DNA of 6,735 nt from an uncultured Opitutia bacterium. Its GTDB lineage: Bacteria > Verrucomicrobiota > Verrucomicrobiia > Opitutales > Coraliomargaritaceae. The notes under the pieces are model-generated. The model worked only from the letters and a program-made list of their open reading frames with translations, did no database searches and was not told the DNA's origin. This document shows positions 1 through 5,324 of the stretch, in pieces. The stretch covers positions 1 to 6,735 of the forward strand of contig CALBPO010000287.1 in NCBI GenBank assembly GCA_937899295.1, given 5' to 3'. Each line of letters opens with the position of its first letter. The first letter of the stretch is position 1. A program made the translations under genes and the position numbers.

Positions 1-15
1 GCGCGCATCCGTTAG

Positions 16-126
16 TACCAGTATGTGGTCATGGGCGGCGTCCGTATCGGCGTAGTCAGGTTGGTTTTTGGTAATCTGTTCTCAGACCTGCTACTCGGCT
101 GGATGGATCCGCGCATCCGCCTAGAG
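16..126 (+). pseudogene. C-terminal remnant or fused tail of an OppB/DppB-type permease
   Basis: Read in frame 1 from just after the TAG at 13-15, this stretch gives YQYVVMGGV... and then GNLFSDLLLGWMDPRIRLE. OppB/DppB permeases typically end with a transmembrane helix followed by GNLLxDLLYxxxDPRIR, so this is the end of that subunit. It sits in the same frame as the downstream OppC-type permease with no stop codon between. Two arginines (in GVRIG and VVRLV) fall inside what should be the last hydrophobic helix, where leucines are usual, which hints at decay or sequence error. Alternative: an OppB-OppC fusion gene interrupted by the TAG or by a frameshift near 19-22, since frame 2 reads RASVST up to base 19. 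Only the last ~37 residues are visible, so the state of the whole oppB gene cannot be judged. The family assignment is firm; the pseudogene status is inference. Confidence 0.5.
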
Positions 127-1395
127 GGTGGAGTGAAAAACGGCGCTAGTGGGCAAAAGGCGAACCTCGTTTGGCTCGTGTTGATCGGCGTCATTGCGCT
201 TCAGATTTTACTAGAAGTTTTTGCCCCCAGCTTACTCGGGATGATTGGTCTGATATTGAAATATATTGGCCTGCTCTTAGTGGGCTTGCTTGCGGTGGCC
301 TGTGTGCTGCTCGTCGGCTACATCGTCGTTACTCTGTTTCGCCGTTTGATAGGTGGTGTTTTACGTCGTCCGATGGGTGCGGCTGCGCTGGCCGTTCTCA
401 CTTTACTCTATTGTGGGGCACTTTTCGCGCCGGCAATTTCACCTTACCCAATCACTCAACAGAATCTTGTAAAGCCCTACCACCCGCCGACCGGCTATGC
501 TTGGAAAGACGGTGCCCTACACGCTAAGCTTTATCAAAAAGAAGCCGTTGGTTCGCCTACCTACATCCATTCTGAGGATGCGACCGCGCCAATCGTTTGG
601 TTCTCAAAGTCCGAGTCCTATAAATTGTTCGGTTTCATCCCGATGGAGCGTAAACTCTTTCAGCTCGACACGGAAGACCCCGCAGCGCGGGTCTATTTAC
701 TTGGTTCCGACGCTACCGGACGCGATATCTTTAGCCGCTTGCTACACGGCTCGCAGGTCTCGCTCTCGATTGGTTTTATAGGCATTTCGATCACACTGAT
801 ACTTGGCTTTATCGTCGGCTCATTGGCGGGTTACTACGGCGGAACGGTTGATTTTGTCGCCATGCGCTTGGTGGAACTGCTGATGTCGATACCTGGGCTC
901 TACCTCCTGCTCGCGCTACGCTCGGCATTCATCAGTCCCGACTTTTCGCCCACACAGGTCTACATGGTCATTATCGTAATTTTATCAGTGATCGGTTGGG
1001 CAGGTACCGCACGGATTATTCGTGGCATGACGCTCTCGATACGTAATCGTTCCTTTGTCGTTGCGGCTGAGAGCGCGGGGCAGTGCGTACCTATGATATT
1101 GATCAAACACATTCTACCTAACATCGCTAGCTACCTACTCGTCGCCGCCACGCTAGCTATCCCTGGCTACATCTTGGCCGAGGCTGCCTTGTCCTTCCTC
1201 GGTCTCGGTATCTCTGAACCTTCCGCCTCTTGGGGCTTGATGCTCAAGCAATCGCAGGGAAATATGATCGTATTTTTCATGAATTTCTGGTGGATGCTCA
1301 CTCCTGGCCTTGCTATATTCGTCACTGTGATCGCCTACAATGTGTTGGGTGATGTACTCCGTGATATTGTGGATCCCAAAATGCAAACCCGCTAA
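25..1395 (+). CDS. OppC/DppC-type peptide ABC transporter permease with N-terminal extension
   Basis: Inner-membrane permease subunit of a dipeptide/oligopeptide-type ABC importer; the peptide-like substrate is inferred from the family. In this 456-residue reading, residues 1-35 are the OppB-like tail. Two extra hydrophobic helices follow at about 47-69 and 79-105. The usual first OppC helix is at about 116-137 (LRRPMGAAALAV...LFAPAISPY). A long extracytoplasmic loop runs from about 138 to 224. The OppC hallmark YLLGSDATGRDIFSRLLHG is at 224-242, the permease core follows, and the EAA loop that contacts the ATPase (AAESAG...IKHILPN) is at 347-366. The C-terminus LGDVLRDIVDPK is typical. GTG 25 and ATG 31 lie inside the OppB-like text. 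GTG 133, just behind a purine-rich GAGGGTGGA, would give 420 residues starting right after it and may be the functional start. E. coli OppC is about 300 residues, so this one is long. The ATPase gene follows after 110 bases. Confidence 0.9.
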   Translation: MVMGGVRIGVVRLVFGNLFSDLLLGWMDPRIRLEGGVKNGASGQKANLVWLVLIGVIALQILLEVFAPSLLGMIGLILKYIGLLLVGLLAVACVLLVGYIVVTLFRRLIGGVLRRPMGAAALAVLTLLYCGALFAPAISPYPITQQNLVKPYHPPTGYAWKDGALHAKLYQKEAVGSPTYIHSEDATAPIVWFSKSESYKLFGFIPMERKLFQLDTEDPAARVYLLGSDATGRDIFSRLLHGSQVSLSIGFIGISITLILGFIVGSLAGYYGGTVDFVAMRLVELLMSIPGLYLLLALRSAFISPDFSPTQVYMVIIVILSVIGWAGTARIIRGMTLSIRNRSFVVAAESAGQCVPMILIKHILPNIASYLLVAATLAIPGYILAEAALSFLGLGISEPSASWGLMLKQSQGNMIVFFMNFWWMLTPGLAIFVTVIAYNVLGDVLRDIVDPKMQTR

Positions 1396-1493
1396 GAAGT
1401 TCGAACGTAGAACATCCAAATTCTAATTCTTAACGAACTTAATAATTTCTAATTTACAATCATTCAGCCTTGGACCTTCGATCTTCGACGCTT
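1396..1493. repeat. TTCGA-rich imperfect inverted repeat in the oppC-oppD spacer
   Basis: The left arm, about 1397-1419, contains AAGTTCGAAC and GAACATCCAA. The right arm, about 1470-1490, begins TTGGACCTTCGATCTTCGAC. The reverse complement of the left arm reads TTGGATGTTCTACGTTC, matching the right arm at TTGGA and at the regularly spaced TTC words. A second, exact 7-base inverted pair lies inside: AAGTTCG at 1397-1403 and CGAACTT at 1434-1440. The middle is AT-rich. From memory, Verrucomicrobia carry dispersed intergenic repeats built of such TTCGA/TTGGA words; this looks like a worn copy. It could form an RNA stem-loop between the permease and ATPase cistrons. The arms are imperfect, so the call is moderate. 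Confidence 0.4.
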
Positions 1494-1505
1494 AATGTTC
1501 CTAAT

Positions 1506-2345
1506 ATGTCTGACCTACTTAAAGTCTCTGATCTTCGCATCTCCTTTCTCTCTCGTGGCGGGGCTAATGAGGTCGTCCACGGTATTAATTTTTCCGTGAA
1601 ACCCGACGGGCAGACAGTGGCCATCCTTGGCGAAAGCGGTAGCGGGAAGAGTGTCAGCTGTATGTCTTTGACCCAGCTTTTACCGAAACCTCCGAATTGT
1701 ACTGTGTCTGGCGAAATTCTTTTTCAAGGAGAAAACGTTCTCGAGATGGATGCTGAGGCGATTCGTGGCGTTCGTGGGAAGGGGATCGCATATATTTTCC
1801 AAGAGCCGTCCTCGTCGCTCAACCCTGTCTTCACCGTCGGCTACCAGATCGCAGAGGCGGTGCGATTGCACCGACCCGATATTGTTAATGTCAAAGGTCG
1901 AGTGGTCGAATTGTTGGAGCTAGTTGGTATCCGTGATGCAGCAAAGCGCTACAGTGCTTATCCGCACGAAATGAGTGGCGGCATGCAGCAGCGCGTGATG
2001 ATCGCGATGGCCTTGGCCTGCGAGCCAAAGCTGTTGGTCGCTGACGAGCCGACCACAGCACTCGACGTCACCATCCAAGCCCAGATTATGGATTTGCTCC
2101 GCGAACTGCGCGAAAAGCTCGGCATGAGTATTATCTTGATCACACACAATTTTGGTATCGTCAAAGGCTTCGCTGACGAAGTCATCGTCATGTATCGCGG
2201 CGAGATCGTTGAGCAAGGTGCGGTTGAGACGATCCTTAAAGATCCGCAGCATTCCTATACGAAAGCTCTGATCGCCTGCATCCCCAAGCTCGGCCAGAAG
2301 CAGAAGCGTCTAAGCACCATAGAGAGTGAGATGGTGGGGCGCTAA
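1506..2345 (+). CDS. OppD/DppD-type peptide ABC transporter ATPase lacking the C-terminal oligo_HPY tail
   Basis: Cytoplasmic ATPase that powers the adjacent permease. Counting from ATG 1506 (279 residues), Walker A GESGSGKS is at 42-49 and the Q-loop glutamine, in YIFQEPSSSLNP, is near 99. The ABC signature MSGGMQQRVMIAMAL is at 156-170, Walker B LLVADEPTTALD at 176-187, and the switch histidine in LITHNFG at 214. All catalytic motifs are intact and of the OppD/DppD subclass. Family members usually run to about 320 residues and end with a cysteine-containing FxxRCP segment (oligo_HPY). Here the protein stops right after KALIACIPKLGQKQKRLSTIESE, and no such segment is seen in the bases beyond. 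An in-frame TTG at 1470 would add 12 residues, but they lie inside the inverted repeat, so ATG 1506 (MSDLLKVSDLRISF) is preferred. No Shine-Dalgarno box is evident. No OppF-type second ATPase follows in the window. Confidence 0.92.
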   Translation: MSDLLKVSDLRISFLSRGGANEVVHGINFSVKPDGQTVAILGESGSGKSVSCMSLTQLLPKPPNCTVSGEILFQGENVLEMDAEAIRGVRGKGIAYIFQEPSSSLNPVFTVGYQIAEAVRLHRPDIVNVKGRVVELLELVGIRDAAKRYSAYPHEMSGGMQQRVMIAMALACEPKLLVADEPTTALDVTIQAQIMDLLRELREKLGMSIILITHNFGIVKGFADEVIVMYRGEIVEQGAVETILKDPQHSYTKALIACIPKLGQKQKRLSTIESEMVGR

Positions 2346-2347
2346 GA

Positions 2348-3082
2348 CTACAGAAACTTCGCTATCGGGGGAATCGGTTTGGCGCGATGGCCGTTTTCTA
2401 GCCGCTCAATATATGTATCGATCTTGATATCGTCAGGTTGGTGCTCGTCCTCGAACTCGTCGTCTTCAATAGGTAGGAGTTCGTCGAAATAGAGTGAGGT
2501 ACGGCGTGCTTCGGGGTCGAGCACTTCCACCGGATTGCTCACGCGGCCTTTCTTGACCATGCCAAAACGCGCGGGGCTGCATGCTTTTTTATAAGCAGTC
2601 TCGAAATCTCTGACCCACTTGTTACCCGCTTCTTCACGGCGGTTAAGTAGCACAACATCCGAGAAGTGGATGCAGGCATCGAACCAGGCTTTTGCCTTTG
2701 GGTGTTCTGAAAGGAAGTGGCAATGCGTGACCGTAATGAGTCGGGCGATCTGGCAGTTGTTATGATCGCTCCATGTCTTAAGTCCTTCGGCGCAATCTGA
2801 AGGGTCGCTTAGTCCGGGCGCGAGAAAGAGTATCTTTTTCGGCGCTGCGGAGATCTTACCGTGGGTGACTTTACAGTCCTTCAAATTCCATCCGACGACG
2901 CTGACATTTTCTAGTGCTTCGATTTGTTCATCGTAAGCACAAGCCGCCTCGTCTTGAGGTCGGAAGTAAATTATTTGTTCGTTCTCGGGGATACCACCTT
3001 CGATCAGGTCGAATATGACTTCGCGTCGTCCCGAATTTGGTATGCCGAATACGAGGTAAACCAGGGGTTCGGTGTCTAACAT
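2348..3082 (-). CDS. CobW-like P-loop protein with degenerate nucleotide-binding motifs (putative pseudo-GTPase)
   Basis: I do not recognise a named gene. The 244-residue protein has the layout of the CobW/UreG/HypB (G3E) GTPase class. An initial strand and P-loop read LVYLVFGIPNSGRRE (7-21). A Walker B/switch-like segment ILFLAPGLSDPSD (84-96) resembles CobW's E-T-x-G-L-A-D-P. ARLITVTHCHFL (113-124) and HPKAKAWFDACIHFSDVVLLNRREE (128-151) resemble CobW's helix and NKxD base-recognition motif. Key residues are altered: the Walker A GK[ST] is GRR, and NKxD is NRRE. The CxCC metal motif of CobW proteins is absent. The tail has an acidic stretch (EDDEFEDE, 206-213) and ends PIPPIAKFL. Soluble, no signal peptide. 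ATG 3082 is the first ATG in frame; a TTG at 3145 would add 21 unconvincing residues. It lies about 90 bases downstream of aroC on the same strand and may share its transcript. Function unknown. Confidence 0.75.
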   Translation of the reverse strand: MLDTEPLVYLVFGIPNSGRREVIFDLIEGGIPENEQIIYFRPQDEAACAYDEQIEALENVSVVGWNLKDCKVTHGKISAAPKKILFLAPGLSDPSDCAEGLKTWSDHNNCQIARLITVTHCHFLSEHPKAKAWFDACIHFSDVVLLNRREEAGNKWVRDFETAYKKACSPARFGMVKKGRVSNPVEVLDPEARRTSLYFDELLPIEDDEFEDEHQPDDIKIDTYIERLENGHRAKPIPPIAKFL

Positions 3083-3172
3083 ATGGGAAAGATAAGATGT
3101 AGCCCATGCACTCGGCTGTCGTGTTGAGATGCACGAGTATGGCAACAGAGTGCCGTGACTAAATGAAATGAA

Positions 3173-4267
3173 TTAGGAAAAATCGAAGCTCTCGCATTGA
3201 GCTTTATGACGCATCCAGTGTTCGACCAGAACGAGCGCGGCCATTGATTCGACGATGGGTACCGCACGGGGCACCACACAGGGATCATGGCGACCACGCC
3301 CCATCAGTTCGGTTTCGTTGCCATCCTTGTCGACGGTGTCTTGCTTTTGGATAAGGGTTGCGGTCGGCTTGAAGGCCACGCGGAAGATCAACTCTTCGCC
3401 GTTGCTGATCCCGCCTTGCACCCCGCCCGAACGGTTAGTCGCGGTGCCGACCGTGCCGTCTTTATTGACAAATACATCGTTGTGCTCGGAGCCTTGCTGT
3501 AAGGAGCCGTCAAAACCGCTGCCGACTTCAAAGCCCTTTGTAGCAGGGAGCGAGAGCATGGCCTTAGCCATATCCGCTTCGAGACGATCGAAGACAGGTA
3601 CGCCGAGACCGACGGGTAGATTACGCACGCGACACTCGACTAGACCTCCTACGGAGTCGCCTTCCTTACGCATCTCCTTGATCCGTTCGACCATTTTTTT
3701 GGCGGATTTTGGGTGGGGGCAACGTACGGGACTGGCTTCGACTTCTTCGAGGCTTGGAAAATGATTGAGCGCGGGCATCTCGATGTCGTGCACACGGGTG
3801 ATGTAGGCGCGCACTTCAATGTCGCCAGCCAGTTTGAGTATCTTCTTGGCGATGGCACCTGCTGCGACGCGGCCGATGGTTTCGCGGGCTGAGGAGCGAC
3901 CGCCACCTTCGTGATTACGAATGCCGAACTTAGTCTGGTAAGTGAAGTCAGCGTGCGAGGGACGAAACTTATCCTTCATCTCCTTGTAGGCGGAGGGACG
4001 GTGGTCGCCATTCGGCACGTAGATACCGATAGGGGTACCCGTGGTTTGGCCGTCATAGAGGCCTGAGACGATCTCGGCGGTGTCGCTTTCCTTGCGGGGT
4101 GTGGTGATATCGCTTTGTCCAGGGCGGCGGCGATCGAGTTCAAATTGTATTTCTTCGACCTTCAAGGGTAGGCGGGGAGGGCAACCGTCGATAACGACGC
4201 CGATACCACCGCCATGACTCTCACCCCATGTGGAAATACGAAAAAGTGTGCCAAATGAATTACCCAT
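3173..4267 (-). CDS. aroC: Chorismate synthase
   Basis: Converts 5-enolpyruvylshikimate-3-phosphate to chorismate, the last shared step towards aromatic amino acids, folate and quinones. The enzyme is cytoplasmic and needs reduced FMN. The protein is 364 residues, a normal full length. It starts [20 protein letters not shown], with the conserved GESHG (catalytic histidine 18). The second catalytic histidine lies in [10 protein letters not shown] (His105). [19 protein letters not shown] (124-142) is the family signature. [15 protein letters not shown] (250-264), [14 protein letters not shown] (278-291) and [16 protein letters not shown] (325-340) complete the FMN/substrate site, with the catalytic aspartate in RHD. 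The start at 4267 is fixed by the conserved N-terminus; no clear Shine-Dalgarno box precedes it. It is transcribed divergently from the gene at 4507 and lies upstream of the CobW-like gene. No anomalies seen. Confidence 0.98.
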   Translation of the reverse strand: MGNSFGTLFRISTWGESHGGGIGVVIDGCPPRLPLKVEEIQFELDRRRPGQSDITTPRKESDTAEIVSGLYDGQTTGTPIGIYVPNGDHRPSAYKEMKDKFRPSHADFTYQTKFGIRNHEGGGRSSARETIGRVAAGAIAKKILKLAGDIEVRAYITRVHDIEMPALNHFPSLEEVEASPVRCPHPKSAKKMVERIKEMRKEGDSVGGLVECRVRNLPVGLGVPVFDRLEADMAKAMLSLPATKGFEVGSGFDGSLQQGSEHNDVFVNKDGTVGTATNRSGGVQGGISNGEELIFRVAFKPTATLIQKQDTVDKDGNETELMGRGRHDPCVVPRAVPIVESMAALVLVEHWMRHKAQCESFDFS

Positions 4268-4506
4268 AGCATGCTATTGGAACCGTCCCAGCCTTTGAAG
4301 TCAATACTACCGCGTAATGCGCGAAGTGAAAGTGTGAGGTGAGTTCTTGCCTTATCACAAGACGTTCACACTCGTAAGTCATTTTTAAAAATCGGCTTAA
4401 TTGATTTGTTTTCTTCACTTGATGCGACTTGCCATCGGGTCGTATTTTTTAATCTTAGTATGTATGATTAATATTTGTGTGCAGGTCTTCATAAGGCTCT
4501 ACACGG
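4268..4506. other. Divergent intergenic region between aroC and the UreH-like gene
   Basis: These 239 bases must contain the promoters for both divergent genes. I see no coding potential worth calling. The right half is AT-rich (ATTTTTAAAAATC near 4380, TATGATTAATATT near 4463), as expected for promoter DNA reading to the right. No hexamer pair with a 16-18 base spacer was convincing. AAGG at 4493-4496 sits about 10 bases before GTG 4507 and is the best, weak ribosome-binding candidate. An inverted repeat is listed separately. Confidence 0.5.
4331..4372. repeat. Interrupted inverted repeat, possible operator or RNA hairpin
   Basis: AGTGTGA at 4331-4337 is matched by TCACACT at 4366-4372. Inside these, TCTTG at 4345-4349 is matched by CAAGA at 4358-4362 around an 8-base centre (CCTTATCA). 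The internal spacers are unequal (7 and 3 bases), so it is not a perfect palindrome. No T-run directly follows that would make it a standard terminator, and no gene ends here. It lies about 64 bases upstream of aroC and 135 bases upstream of the rightward gene. A regulator binding site is one reading; chance is another. Confidence 0.3.
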
Positions 4507-5247
4507 GTGTCTTTAATGAACCCCCGCAAACAATCCGAGTTAGACAAGATGTTTGATTACCAGACAGTTTACAATGCCTACACGGCCTTGATTGCTGGGC
4601 TGATAACCAGTGTCCACTGTGTAGCGATGTGCGGTCCACTCTCTTGCGCATTTACGCCGACCAAGGCGAATGATGCTAACCCGCAGTTTGTTTTGACCTG
4701 CTACCATTTGGCTAAGCTCCTCTCTTACGCGATCGTCGGTACTTTGGCAGGTGCTTTTGGCTCGGTGGTGATTCGCTCGGTTTCCAGCTCTTGGCTTAAT
4801 TTACTACCTTGGATACTTGTTGTCTTCTTTTTGGTGGTGGCTTTTCGATTAGATCGTTTTTTTCCAAAGCCGACTTGGATGGGGGGGCTATATAAAAAAA
4901 TGACTTCTCGTTTCAGCCGTCTACAAAAGCCCGTAGCCTCTGCGATGATTGGGCTAGCTAGTCCACTGCTGCCTTGTGGACCACTTTATATGATTTTTGG
5001 CCTAGCCTTATTCTCTGGGTCGGCACTGAAGGGGGCGGAGTTTGCGATCGGCTTTGCCCTAGGCACTTTGCCGCTGCTTTGGCTCGCCCAGAGCCAGTTT
5101 ATGCGCGTGCAGCTTAAGATGACACCTATGAAGTTGCTGCGAATACAACGCAGCTTGGGACTAATCGCGGCGCTTGTGATCGCTTGGCGTCTACGCACTA
5201 CATTGGGTATTGAAGGAGCAGAAGACTGGGTCTGCTATCCGTTCTAG
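4507..5247 (+). CDS. UreH-like / sulfite exporter TauE-SafE family membrane protein with HCxxMCGP motif
   Basis: Polytopic inner-membrane protein of about 246 residues with roughly six hydrophobic segments: about 23-45, 64-90, 97-113, 143-170, 177-196 and 214-230. The first helix contains HCVAMCGPLSC (37-47) and the fourth contains LLPCGPLYMIFG (154-165). These two cysteine/proline motifs mark the DsbD_2/UreH-like transmembrane family, often labelled TauE/SafE. Relatives occur beside cbb3-oxidase and copper-handling genes and are thought to act in metal or redox transfer across the membrane; none of those partners is visible here, so the substrate is unknown. The start is uncertain: GTG 4507 has AAGG about 10 bases upstream, ATG 4516 is in frame, and ATG 4549 would place the HC motif at the short distance from the N-terminus that I consider usual for the family. 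The C-terminus ends WVCYPF. The HtrA gene starts 77 bases downstream and could be co-transcribed. Confidence 0.85.
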   Translation: MSLMNPRKQSELDKMFDYQTVYNAYTALIAGLITSVHCVAMCGPLSCAFTPTKANDANPQFVLTCYHLAKLLSYAIVGTLAGAFGSVVIRSVSSSWLNLLPWILVVFFLVVAFRLDRFFPKPTWMGGLYKKMTSRFSRLQKPVASAMIGLASPLLPCGPLYMIFGLALFSGSALKGAEFAIGFALGTLPLLWLAQSQFMRVQLKMTPMKLLRIQRSLGLIAALVIAWRLRTTLGIEGAEDWVCYPF

Positions 5248-5324
5248 CTGATTCAATTTGAAATTTGCGGAACTCCGACCTTTGGATTCTGTCATGTAAT
5301 TTTAATCCTATCACGTATCCTAAT
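5248..5324 (+). other. Short AT-rich spacer before the HtrA gene
   Basis: These 77 bases hold no ORF and no GC-rich stem followed by a T-run. A small palindrome, TTCAATTTGAA at 5252-5262, lies right after the UreH-like stop codon. The spacer ends TCCTAATATG, with no purine-rich ribosome-binding sequence before the start codon. Read-through from the upstream gene is plausible; a separate promoter cannot be excluded. Confidence 0.4.

Noticed and set aside
1153..1419. Minus-strand open frame over the end of the permease gene
   Set aside because: Antisense shadow of a clearly conserved permease coding region; no recognisable protein features.
3083..3145. TTG start at 3145 extending the CobW-like protein by 21 residues
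   Set aside because: The extra residues (PYSCISTRQPSAW...) do not resemble the start of a P-loop protein, and ATG 3082 begins just before the first beta strand.
3108..3153. Imperfect hairpin between aroC and the CobW-like gene (GCACT, CTGT pairing with ACAGAGTGC)
   Set aside because: Nine base pairs with a 3-base bulge and a 25-base loop, with no T-run; too weak to call a terminator or attenuator.
3255..3764. Long plus-strand open frame opposite aroC
   Set aside because: It lies wholly inside a fully conserved chorismate synthase gene on the other strand; its serine/threonine/arginine/proline-rich text has no domain-like pattern.
4419..4468. Possible sigma-70 hexamers TTGATG or TTGCCA with TATGAT
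   Set aside because: Spacers are far from 17 bases, so they do not form a credible promoter pair.
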